64,000 nucleotides of DNA from Leptospira abararensis (GTDB lineage Bacteria; Spirochaetota; Leptospiria; Leptospirales; Leptospiraceae). Where the stretch lies: the NCBI RefSeq assembly GCF_016918735.1, contig NZ_JAFFPR010000042.1, positions 1-64,000 of the forward strand. Direction: 5' to 3'. The position numbers and the translations under genes were made by a program. Within the stretch, counting starts at the first letter, position 1; every line of letters begins with the position of its first letter. The notes below the pieces were generated by a model, which saw only the letters and a list, made by a program, of their open reading frames with translations, was not told the origin of the DNA and made no database searches. This document shows, one piece after another, positions 8,423 to 17,688 of this stretch.

Positions 8423-11400
8423 TTGCCGATACATTATTACGCTGGCCTTCATCTAGGTGAGATTACCACCGAACTTGGAAAACAAATTACTGAAGACCAA
8501 AGAGTGAGCCCGCTTAAACGTCCGCTTGTTGTGGTTCCCAACCAAAATTTAATCCCTTGGTTACGACTAAACTTACCAAAATTTGACCCTTCACATCTTT
8601 CTCTAAACATAGAATTTACTTTTTTAGAAAAAGCGATTTTAAAAATCATATTCCAATCATTGAATATACAAACTTACGAAGAATCTACAGCACTTTATCA
8701 ATACGAAACATTAAAACGAGACTGTTTTTCTTTACTCTACCAAAGGCAAAATACGTTATTGAAAAATTTTCCTGAGATGGAAAAGTATTTGGAAGAGATT
8801 CCGAAGTTATACTATCTTTCCGATGTACTTACGAAGTATTTCAAAGATTATGAGCTCAACCGTGAAGAATGGATCAAGGATTGGCTTGGCTTGGAAGCAA
8901 AAAATATTCCAAATGAACTTAAAAAAGATCCCTATTGGGAATTAGAAAAACAAATTTATACTGAAATTTATAAAGACAAGTCAAAACCAAAAAATCTATT
9001 TCAGTATTTGGAAGATGGAAGAAGGTTGCCTTTAAATGGCGACTTACACTTGTTCTGTTTGTCTAATCTTTCTGGAACTTATATTGATTTTTTAAAAGAA
9101 ACGGCTTTTGCCGCGGATTCCAAACTAACAGTTCACATCTATCAGTTCCACAATGGGAAAACCATTGGGAAAAATCCCGAAAAAACAAAAAACTATTTAT
9201 CCAAATTTTCCAAACCACAATCTTATTTAGCAAAAGAATTCGCAAACGACCAGTATAACAAACAAAAGTCGAAATTTTTAAATGGCGGGATGCTTCCTAA
9301 ATTAAAGGCATTTTTATTGGAAGAGTCTCCTAAAGTCGAAAACTATTTAGAAGATCAAACTGTAAGAGTTTGGAATGCTCCTTCGGTCTATCGAGAAGTG
9401 GAATCCATTGTACATGATATATTAAACAAGATAAGTTTAAGTAAGGGTAAACTTAATTTACTAGATTTCGCCATCTTAGTGCCCAATATGAACGAATACC
9501 GATCAGCCGTAGAATGGGTGTTTGACGGCGGAATATACACGACTCAAAAGATAGAGAATTTGCCAAAATTACTGAAGATACCTTATTCTATTACTGATTT
9601 AGTGGCAAAGGATACATCGCAGTTGTATTTGGCATTGTCTACTTTGTTTCGTTGTATCACAAACAACCGATTTGAAAAAGAAGACATCCATACTCTATTC
9701 AAAAATCCTCTCATCACAAATCCAAATGAAAGTGATGAGGAAACACCATTGAAAGTTTTGGATTTAATTGATTCCTTGGGTTCCATTTACGAGGAAGAAA
9801 AAGAATCCAATCCTTATACAATTTCATTCGGTCTCAAACGTGCTGTTGTTTCTATGGTGGCTGAAGAAGAAGCTGCATGGACAGAATTACAGGTTGTCAC
9901 AAAATCCATCTCTTCCGATAAAACCATCATTCAATTTGTGGAAATTTGGAATCGAATCAAAGATATCCAATGGGAACTAAAAGAGAAAGTTTTAAAGACA
10001 CCAAAAGGAGAAAGGTATCGCATTCTTGAAAGCTCATTCCAAAAATTATTTTCTTTTGAAGGGGAATGGGAAAACGAAAGAATTTATTTCAATGTTTGGC
10101 TTAAGTCGATAGAATCTTGGTGTGACTCCGATTGGAATCAGCCAAAAGACTTTTTAGAAATGATGTCCTTACTTACAGAAGAAACTTTCTCTGACATACC
10201 TATGCATCGCGGAAATTATTTAACCGAAGGTGTTACAGTTTCCCTTTTACAACCGATGCGACCCATCCCCTTTTTGCATGTATACATTGCTGGACTTGGG
10301 GAAGGCAAATTCCCAGGTTCTATTGATAGATCTAGATTTAATTTACGTAGGTATGATTCCAAACCGTGGGATCTCAATCGCAGAGAAATTCAAGAATCCT
10401 TATTTTGGGAATCCATCCTGTCTGCAGAAGAAAGCATTACATTTTCTTATGTTGGTAAAAACACATTAGAAGACAAAGAATTCGAACCATGTTCCACTTT
10501 ATTTGAAGTTATGACAGCGATGGAGCTTAAAGAAGCAACCGAATTGCCACTAACAGCGTATAGTCGATTTTATGACAAGAACTCATTTCCTTCTTTTGAT
10601 TATGTTCGAAATTTAGAAAGGTTTAGGTGCTCAGAAGTAGAGTTGCCAAATCCCAATTTTACTGATCCGAACTTACTTGTGTCGGTAGAGAGTATCTCAG
10701 AGAAAGCCCGTGAATTTACAGTCCAAGAACTTACTAATGGACTAAAAAATCCCATCCTTGGATCTTTATTAGAAAACCTAGGAAGGATTTGGGAAGAAGA
10801 AGAAAAACAGGAAGAGGAACCTTTCCGACTCAATCAGTTGGAAATTTTTACCATCAAATCAATTTTGATCCCTATATTTACTGAGTCATTAGTAATTGAT
10901 AAAGAATGGATTTGGGATCGAGAAAAAATCCAAACTCATCTAAACGAACTCACTCTCAAAGCAGAACAAAATGCAGAATTTCCTTATGGTGCTTTTCATA
11001 TTGTTTCCTCTGAAGTTCTACTTAACGAAGTGGAGAGGATTTCTGAGCGGTTCCGCATCCTAAAGGAATCTCTTTTCCATCCACAAGATACTTTATCTTA
11101 TTTGAAAGCAGTATCAATAGGCGATACAGGGCTACGCGAGTGTAAAAAAATCGAACCTTACCGACTAACAGAGCGCAGGACAATTGTTGGGGAATGGGAA
11201 AACCTTATCGAAAAAGACGGAATCTACTACTGGTTCTATACAGGTAGTTTGTATGATAGACCCAAATATCCCAATGAACATATAAAAGATTATCTAGGGA
11301 AGATGGCCTATGTGCTGATTAGCGCTTGTTTATTTCGGGTTACCGGGAACTCTCTAGTCATTATTCCCGCCAACGCAAAGGATTTTAAAAACGAAAGTTG

Positions 11401-11725
11401 GTTAGATATGTCTCAACTTTCTGTAACGGATTGCCAATCCTATTTGGATTCCGTAATCCAATTAGTCACGGAAGAAAATCCGAAATACATTCCCAATGCT
11501 GGTTTGAACCTTTTCTTTTCCAAACATTCATTGGAAGAGATTGAAACTAATGGGGATACCATCGACAAATTATGGAAGAATTTCCTTTCAGAAGAAAGTG
11601 AAAATATTTTATTTTTTGAAAGCCAGACAATGAAACTTTCTCCTTATACAAAAGTTTTATTAGAAAATTTTTCCATTCAATCAGTATGGAAGATCTTTTT
11701 ACCTCTTTTAAAAAAAGGGTTTTAA
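8423..11725 (+). CDS. recC: RecBCD subunit RecC (exonuclease V gamma chain)
   Basis: This is the RecC subunit, about 1100 residues against 1122 in E. coli. It scans for Chi and holds the complex together during repair of double-strand ends. Recognisable features are the N-terminal VVVPNQNLIPWLRL region, LNLLDFAILVPNMNEY near 355, VTVSLLQPMRPIPFLHVYIAGLGEGKFPG near 615 and SIGDTGLRECKKIEPYR near 900. There is no ATG near the beginning. I chose the TTG at 8423 because AAGGGA lies 8 bases before it and the protein then begins with the family-like MPIHYYAGLHLGE. A TTG at 8393 is the alternative. The recB gene begins 3 bases after the stop. Confidence 0.93.
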   Translation: MPIHYYAGLHLGEITTELGKQITEDQRVSPLKRPLVVVPNQNLIPWLRLNLPKFDPSHLSLNIEFTFLEKAILKIIFQSLNIQTYEESTALYQYETLKRDCFSLLYQRQNTLLKNFPEMEKYLEEIPKLYYLSDVLTKYFKDYELNREEWIKDWLGLEAKNIPNELKKDPYWELEKQIYTEIYKDKSKPKNLFQYLEDGRRLPLNGDLHLFCLSNLSGTYIDFLKETAFAADSKLTVHIYQFHNGKTIGKNPEKTKNYLSKFSKPQSYLAKEFANDQYNKQKSKFLNGGMLPKLKAFLLEESPKVENYLEDQTVRVWNAPSVYREVESIVHDILNKISLSKGKLNLLDFAILVPNMNEYRSAVEWVFDGGIYTTQKIENLPKLLKIPYSITDLVAKDTSQLYLALSTLFRCITNNRFEKEDIHTLFKNPLITNPNESDEETPLKVLDLIDSLGSIYEEEKESNPYTISFGLKRAVVSMVAEEEAAWTELQVVTKSISSDKTIIQFVEIWNRIKDIQWELKEKVLKTPKGERYRILESSFQKLFSFEGEWENERIYFNVWLKSIESWCDSDWNQPKDFLEMMSLLTEETFSDIPMHRGNYLTEGVTVSLLQPMRPIPFLHVYIAGLGEGKFPGSIDRSRFNLRRYDSKPWDLNRREIQESLFWESILSAEESITFSYVGKNTLEDKEFEPCSTLFEVMTAMELKEATELPLTAYSRFYDKNSFPSFDYVRNLERFRCSEVELPNPNFTDPNLLVSVESISEKAREFTVQELTNGLKNPILGSLLENLGRIWEEEEKQEEEPFRLNQLEIFTIKSILIPIFTESLVIDKEWIWDREKIQTHLNELTLKAEQNAEFPYGAFHIVSSEVLLNEVERISERFRILKESLFHPQDTLSYLKAVSIGDTGLRECKKIEPYRLTERRTIVGEWENLIEKDGIYYWFYTGSLYDRPKYPNEHIKDYLGKMAYVLISACLFRVTGNSLVIIPANAKDFKNESWLDMSQLSVTDCQSYLDSVIQLVTEENPKYIPNAGLNLFFSKHSLEEIETNGDTIDKLWKNFLSEESENILFFESQTMKLSPYTKVLLENFSIQSVWKIFLPLLKKGF

Positions 11726-11728
11726 TCA

Positions 11729-14700
11729 ATGAACCATCCCCTACTCCACAAACCCAAATTCATTGAGGCCTCTGCCGGTACGGGAAAAACCCACCTCATC
11801 ATGGAAATGTTAGGTGAGATTATGGAATATGATGTACAAAATAATATTTCTGAAAACCGACTTCTTAATACTCTCATTCTCACGTTTACTGAAAAAGCAG
11901 CCGGAGAACTAAAGGGACGACTCAAAACTAAGATATTAGAACTTTCTGACAATGGGAGAAACCCTGGCTTTTATCGTTACTTACGTGATTTAGACCAAGT
12001 CACGATTTCCACCATCCATGGGTTTTGTAATATGGTGTTAAAAGAATATCCGATTGAAACCCAAAACAACCCCAATGTACGATTAACAAGCGCAGATGAA
12101 ATCATCAAAAAAAGTTTTTATCTTCTAAAACGAAACCATTGGGGAGGAAGAAATTTTGATGATTTAGCAAAGGATTTAATTGAGTCTCGGACTTTAGAAA
12201 AAGAGTCATCAATCACATTTGCCGTATCCAAAATTCTTTCTAATACAAAAAACTATTATTTTCCCAAGGTTTTGACTTTGGAAAATACCATCACTTCGCC
12301 CAATATAGGACAAATCATCTCTTCTTTAACCTATGTCATTCAATCGGTTAAGGGGCCAGTCGGCGACTCCATTCTCGAACAAGGGGATAAAAGAACCATT
12401 CTAAAATGGATAGAGAATTGGTTGTCTATGAATCACTTCCTTGAAGCCCTTCTATCCAAAGACTTTAAAAATTTAAAAACTGAATTACTGAGAATTGGAA
12501 GTTTTCAAAGAACGGCAGAGAAAATTTCATACCAAGGATTCACTTATCTTTTGTTAGCCGGCAAAACTATCACTAAAAACTTAAACAAAGAGGCAACAGA
12601 GCTACAATCCACCATCTCGATGCTTATTTCCTTACTAGAAGAAACCTTTCCTATTGATCAAATTGATTTAGAAGGAGAATGGTTTTTGCAAGAAACGGCA
12701 CTTCAACTCGTAGAAGATACAAAATTGTTATTACAAACTGGAGATTCACTGACTTATGATCAGATGATTTTAAAAGTATATGAGACTGTGGTTACTTCCC
12801 CCAATCCATCCCTTGTCCAATCTTTAAAAGAACGTTTCCAAGTTTGTATTTTAGATGAGTTCCAAGATACAGATAAAAACCAGTACCAAATTTTCCGTTC
12901 CCTATTTGTAGACCAAAAAGATAAAGCCAGAATGTTGTTTTGTATAGGTGACCCAAAACAAAGTATTTATGGATTTCGAGGGGCAGATATTGGCATTTAT
13001 CTGGAAGCAGCAGAGGACTTCTCTGACTCCAAAGGTAGTCTCACAACGAACTACCGTTCTACGAAAGAAGTGATTAATGGATTAAACTTTCTTTTCTATA
13101 ATCAGGATAAGGAATTGGGCGAAACTAATTTTTTTCCCATTGAGGAACCGGGTTCCAAAAAAGAAAATTATCAATACCATCCGGTTGCTTACCCAAAGCC
13201 CTCAGAAATTAAATATTCCTACACCGATCCAAAAGAGTCTGGAATCCATGTCATCCAATGTCCAGATCATTTACAAAATGTGAGTCAAGCAAGGAGCGTA
13301 TGGGCAGAATCCATAAAAAAAGAAATTCTATCCTTCCAACAAAAAAAACAATCTTTAACTTATATTAAGAAAGGAAACCCTTCTCCCCAATCAGTAAAAC
13401 TAAAAGATATTGCCGTGTTATGTGGCAGCAAAAAAGAAACAGAACTCATTGAAAAAACTTTATCAAATGCCGGGATTCCTTGTTCCATTTACAAACAACG
13501 GGGGATTTTTCAATCAAGGGAAGCGGATCAAATTGAAAACCTATTAGAATGTTTAGCCGAATCAAATAGTTCCCGTTCTTACAAACGAATTCTTTTTTCT
13601 GATCTTTTTGGAGTTCGCCCAGAGGATCTATCAAAATACAATGAACATTCCATCGACTCCTACGAGAAATCTTTAATCGATGTTTGGCTAAAGCTGATTC
13701 GGGGAAATCGTTTTGCTGCATTCTTTCGTTCTGTGATGGATGAAACCAAAGTGCTTTGGGAAAAGGATCTTAAGAATTTAGAATGGGAAAGGAAACGAAC
13801 CAACTATAGGCAGATCTTTCAGAGGTTACTCGAATTCCAAATTCGATCCAATGCAAACCTCTCAGAACTGCTGACAGAATTACGAAAACTCAAACAAGAA
13901 AAAACTTCTCCTGAAGAAGAACCTCTTTTTGACAGAGAAACCGAAGATGATGCTGTTCAAATTTTAACCATCCATGCTTCTAAAGGATTGGAGTGGCCCA
14001 TTGTTTTTTTGTATTATTTTGGAACTAGACCCCAAAGCCTTACCAATTATGAATACCCAACCTTCATAGACGAAAACCACAAAACTGAAAGAAGGTGGAT
14101 ACTTAATCTATGGGATTCTAAAAATGGGAAACAAGCCGAATTCAAACATTTTTTGAATGAACAAAAACGTTTATTGTATGTGGCATTAACAAGACCCAAC
14201 TTAAGATTGTATTTACCTAAACTTTCTTGGGGAAATGATTTCACTCAAAAATCTGGGTATGGCAATATTTTATTTTCTGAATTAGAAAGAATCCAAACAC
14301 TTAACTCAAACCACTCAGCCCCTGAGAACAGCTTCCTTTTCCGCAATGAAAGTAATGCGCAAGTCATAGAAGTTTCGATGAGCACAGAGGAATCAACTCT
14401 AACAAAAAAGGCAAAACCTACTCCAATAGTTTTTCCGACTGACATCAAAGCTGGAAGAATCTTATTGCAACACAGTTATACTAGTTTACAAACTTCTCAA
14501 AGTCTTTCGGCAAAGAGTACGGAAGAAACTGAAAAAGAGATTGAAGAAAACTTAGAGCCAGTACCTTCCGAAGCCGAATCCAAACTTCCTTCGAGTTCGA
14601 GGATCGGAAATTTTTTACACCGTATTCTCGAATTATGCGAATTTTCGATTTTTGAACTCTCGATGGAAACAATTCAAAAACACCCTTCTTGGCTATGGGC

Positions 14701-15340
14701 CTACAACCAGTCCTTTCGGCAATATCCCATAAAACTGCCGTTAGAATCAAATGAAAGTTTAGAAAGGATTGTTTTGACACTTTTGAAACGAGCTATGACA
14801 GCGGAGATCACTCTAGCTGACGGTGGGACGTTTGGTTTGTATCAGCTGAAACCTGAAGACAAATCCTCTGAATTAAAATTCCATTTATACATCCAAAAGA
14901 TGTTGGAAAAATCTGGTGTGGACTTAACACCAGGATTTGAAAACTATTTAAAAGGAGCCATTGATTTGGTTTTTGTTAAAAATGGAAAATACTACATAGC
15001 TGATTATAAATCCAATCTTTTACCAAACGACCTATATGATAAAACGTCTGTGACAAAGGCTGTGATTGAAAAAGGCTATATAATTCAGAAATCTGTATAT
15101 GCTTTGATTCTTTTCGATTATCTTACCTCTCTATATGGAAGCAAATTGGCATTGGAAAAATTTGGAGGTGTATATTATCTTTTTCTAAGAGGAATGGGTA
15201 TCTATAAAAATTCAGGTATCTATTCTGATCTTAAATCATCTCAAACTGAGTGGACCTTAGATACATTTACTGAAATTCGAAAAGAGGTTTTAACTTATAT
15301 TCGAGAAGCCTCTGCTAGTTTAGAGAAGTTATATTTATGA
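11729..15340 (+). CDS. recB: RecBCD subunit RecB (helicase-nuclease, beta chain)
   Basis: This is a 1203-residue UvrD-type 3'-5' helicase with a C-terminal nuclease. Motifs in order are Walker A EASAGTGKT (residues 13-21), ILDEFQDTD (motif II), GDPKQSIYGFRGAD (III), LTTNYRST (IV), ILTIHASKGLEWP (V) and RLLYVALTRP (VI). The nuclease site is intact: GAID with Asp1079, then ADYKSN with Asp1092 and Lys1094, the same 13+2 spacing as E. coli D1067/D1080/K1082. With RecC and RecD it resects and degrades double-strand ends. It ends in an ATGA overlap with recD. Confidence 0.96.
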   Translation: MNHPLLHKPKFIEASAGTGKTHLIMEMLGEIMEYDVQNNISENRLLNTLILTFTEKAAGELKGRLKTKILELSDNGRNPGFYRYLRDLDQVTISTIHGFCNMVLKEYPIETQNNPNVRLTSADEIIKKSFYLLKRNHWGGRNFDDLAKDLIESRTLEKESSITFAVSKILSNTKNYYFPKVLTLENTITSPNIGQIISSLTYVIQSVKGPVGDSILEQGDKRTILKWIENWLSMNHFLEALLSKDFKNLKTELLRIGSFQRTAEKISYQGFTYLLLAGKTITKNLNKEATELQSTISMLISLLEETFPIDQIDLEGEWFLQETALQLVEDTKLLLQTGDSLTYDQMILKVYETVVTSPNPSLVQSLKERFQVCILDEFQDTDKNQYQIFRSLFVDQKDKARMLFCIGDPKQSIYGFRGADIGIYLEAAEDFSDSKGSLTTNYRSTKEVINGLNFLFYNQDKELGETNFFPIEEPGSKKENYQYHPVAYPKPSEIKYSYTDPKESGIHVIQCPDHLQNVSQARSVWAESIKKEILSFQQKKQSLTYIKKGNPSPQSVKLKDIAVLCGSKKETELIEKTLSNAGIPCSIYKQRGIFQSREADQIENLLECLAESNSSRSYKRILFSDLFGVRPEDLSKYNEHSIDSYEKSLIDVWLKLIRGNRFAAFFRSVMDETKVLWEKDLKNLEWERKRTNYRQIFQRLLEFQIRSNANLSELLTELRKLKQEKTSPEEEPLFDRETEDDAVQILTIHASKGLEWPIVFLYYFGTRPQSLTNYEYPTFIDENHKTERRWILNLWDSKNGKQAEFKHFLNEQKRLLYVALTRPNLRLYLPKLSWGNDFTQKSGYGNILFSELERIQTLNSNHSAPENSFLFRNESNAQVIEVSMSTEESTLTKKAKPTPIVFPTDIKAGRILLQHSYTSLQTSQSLSAKSTEETEKEIEENLEPVPSEAESKLPSSSRIGNFLHRILELCEFSIFELSMETIQKHPSWLWAYNQSFRQYPIKLPLESNESLERIVLTLLKRAMTAEITLADGGTFGLYQLKPEDKSSELKFHLYIQKMLEKSGVDLTPGFENYLKGAIDLVFVKNGKYYIADYKSNLLPNDLYDKTSVTKAVIEKGYIIQKSVYALILFDYLTSLYGSKLALEKFGGVYYLFLRGMGIYKNSGIYSDLKSSQTEWTLDTFTEIRKEVLTYIREASASLEKLYL

Positions 15341-17133
15341 AACAAACAGAGTCATCTTATTTGGAAATGGCAAAAGAAATTATAACCCACTTCCCGCACA
15401 TTCCTAAAGAGCACGAAGTTCTGGTTGCAAATCTAATCGAAGTTACACTAGGTGGAGATCTCTACTTACCAGTGTTGGATCCGAAATTCAGCAATGATTT
15501 CAAAAACCAATTCCCTTTCCATCTGGAAACAGTTGGTGGTGAAACTAGGCTTTACTTTCAAAAAACCTACAAGGAAAAAATCCACTTCGAAACCAAAGTG
15601 AAAACCTTACTCTCAAACCGATCTGAACAAAAAAAGTCCCCAAAACTACAAATTTCGGAAATAGAGTCTATTATTTCTAAATTAGAATCTCAATTCAGAA
15701 ATCCACTGGCAATCGAACAAAAACATGCAGTCGCAGAATCCATCACTTCTTCTTTTCGAATTGTGGCAGGAGGGCCAGGGACAGGCAAAACAACTGTTGT
15801 TTCTTTCATCTTAAAGGTGTTAGATGAATTGCATGAACTTCCAACAGCTAATCACATTGCACTAGTGGCACCTACCGGTAGAGCGGCGCAAAGGCTTACA
15901 GAATCCATTCAGAAAAATTTAAGTTACTTCGAAAATACAAAAGAACTAGCCTCCTCTTTACGTGGACAAACCATTCACAATTTATTAAAGTATTTCCCCG
16001 ATCTTAAGAAACCTTACTATGGGGACAAAAGATACCTACCCTTTGATTTAATCATTATGGATGAAACTTCTATGGTAGATATGTCACTTATGAATTTATT
16101 TTTGGATTCGATTAGCGAAAAAACACATCTAATCTTGTTAGGTGACCCTAACCAATTACCCTCTGTTGGCCAAGGGGAAGTTTTATCTGACCTGTTGATA
16201 GAATTTAAAAAACAGGGTAAATTTGTTTCGGAGCTAAAGGTCAATCATAGGTCCTCTGCATCTTCAGAGTTCAGCCAATTTGCCGAATTAGTAATGGATT
16301 CGTTTGATTCACCAAACACAAAGCCTTCCTTCCCCAACCCAAAAATTTTAGAGTCTATCGAAGATAATGAAGATGCAGATTTCATTTGGTTACAAAAAGA
16401 AGATACAAGGCCAAGTGATCTCACTCCATTTAAAAATTGGAAACAAGAAGATTTGATACAATTTTTATGGAAGGAATTCTTTTTACCCACAGCAATTCTC
16501 TCCACTGCTTTAAACTGGGGAAAAAAAGATCTAATCATAAACGAAAACAAAGAAACATTGGAAAAGATGATTTCTGACTACCGCTGTTTGACTATATTAA
16601 GGAAAGGGTATTATGGAATCGAATCCTTACATAATCGAATTTTAGAACTCGCAAAAAAACAACTCACCTCTTCTCACACCAATTCACAGAATATAGAATA
16701 TCGGCATCTGGCAAAATCATTTTATTTTCAAGGAATGCCAATCATCATCAAAAGAAATGATCAAATCAGAAAACTTTTCAATGGTGATATTGGCCTCGTA
16801 CTAAAAATCGATTCAGAATTGAGAGCCGTATTTTCAATAGAAAACAGATTGTATTCTTTTGCTTTGGATACTTTGCCCGAACACGAACCTGCATTTTTTC
16901 TTACCATACACAAAAGCCAAGGATCCGAATACAATACCATCTTGCTGTATTTACCGCCAATTTCTTCTTCCCAATCAGAAGGTAGCGAAGAAATTCCCAT
17001 CCTCAACCGAAGGATCTTATACACGGCGATAACAAGAGCCAAAAAGAAAGTCATCCTTTTGGGGGATTATTTTACTTGGAAATTAGGGTTAGAAACTTTT
17101 CGCAAACGAAACACTGGCTTCCAATTATTTTGA
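15337..17133 (+). CDS. recD: RecBCD subunit RecD (5'-3' helicase, alpha chain)
   Basis: The 598-residue superfamily 1B helicase has Walker A GGPGTGKTT with Lys151, the DETSMVDMSL Walker B region, LLGDPNQLPSVGQGEVL (motif III) and a C-terminal LTIHKSQGSEYNTI plus LYTAITRAKKKVILLGD. The length matches E. coli RecD (608). The start codon overlaps the recB stop (ATGA), so recC-recB-recD is one translationally coupled operon with all three subunits intact. Its last 9 bases overlap the convergent gene at 17125. Confidence 0.95.
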   Translation: MKQTESSYLEMAKEIITHFPHIPKEHEVLVANLIEVTLGGDLYLPVLDPKFSNDFKNQFPFHLETVGGETRLYFQKTYKEKIHFETKVKTLLSNRSEQKKSPKLQISEIESIISKLESQFRNPLAIEQKHAVAESITSSFRIVAGGPGTGKTTVVSFILKVLDELHELPTANHIALVAPTGRAAQRLTESIQKNLSYFENTKELASSLRGQTIHNLLKYFPDLKKPYYGDKRYLPFDLIIMDETSMVDMSLMNLFLDSISEKTHLILLGDPNQLPSVGQGEVLSDLLIEFKKQGKFVSELKVNHRSSASSEFSQFAELVMDSFDSPNTKPSFPNPKILESIEDNEDADFIWLQKEDTRPSDLTPFKNWKQEDLIQFLWKEFFLPTAILSTALNWGKKDLIINENKETLEKMISDYRCLTILRKGYYGIESLHNRILELAKKQLTSSHTNSQNIEYRHLAKSFYFQGMPIIIKRNDQIRKLFNGDIGLVLKIDSELRAVFSIENRLYSFALDTLPEHEPAFFLTIHKSQGSEYNTILLYLPPISSSQSEGSEEIPILNRRILYTAITRAKKKVILLGDYFTWKLGLETFRKRNTGFQLF

Positions 17134-17646
17134 AGTTTTCAATAACTTCAAAACTGTTTCCAAATTTCCTAATACCAAACTCCCACCAGAACCTAGAATC
17201 GAAAACTCCAACATTAAATTTATACTATTACCGAAATCTTCATTCAGCAAATACCCATCCCCATCAATCGCATAACCAGACGAATGTGGTTTTGTGCGGA
17301 TTTTGGATTTAACAATTTCCGGTAGACTGCGGTTATCATTTAAATACCCAAAAACAAGTTTTCCTTTGGCGTAGGCATAACCAATCTCAAAGGCGGTTCC
17401 ATCATCTACACAAGCACCTCGGAATGGATTGCAGTTTGCAATTACGATATCACACCGATGAATGAGAGAGATGTTTTCTTGGAAAATCTGATTTGCTTTA
17501 GCCAACTTTGTTTTATCAGTCACCTCTCCATCGAAAGGAGTTAGGGCAAAGTATCCAAATGATTCACAGAGTTTTTTTGCATCAGAAAGAACCGACAAAG
17601 CATTTGTCAGAAAAACTTCTGGTCCCGCAAGATATAATGTTTGCAT
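17125..17646 (-). CDS. Nucleoside 2-deoxyribosyltransferase
   Basis: The 173-residue protein has the family signatures YLAGPEVF near the N-terminus, CDIVIANCNPFRGACVDDGTAFEIGYA with the presumed catalytic Glu in FEIGYA, and a C-terminal region that closes the active site. The enzyme exchanges the base of deoxyribonucleosides and serves nucleotide salvage in the cytosol. The start is an ATG at 17646. It is convergent with recD and overlaps it by 9 bases. It stands alone and shows no obvious regulatory link to neighbours. Confidence 0.88.
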   Translation of the reverse strand: MQTLYLAGPEVFLTNALSVLSDAKKLCESFGYFALTPFDGEVTDKTKLAKANQIFQENISLIHRCDIVIANCNPFRGACVDDGTAFEIGYAYAKGKLVFGYLNDNRSLPEIVKSKIRTKPHSSGYAIDGDGYLLNEDFGNSINLMLEFSILGSGGSLVLGNLETVLKLLKTSK

Positions 17647-17688
17647 ATTGAATTCTATACGGAGCCAGAAATAGATTTAAAGGACTTT

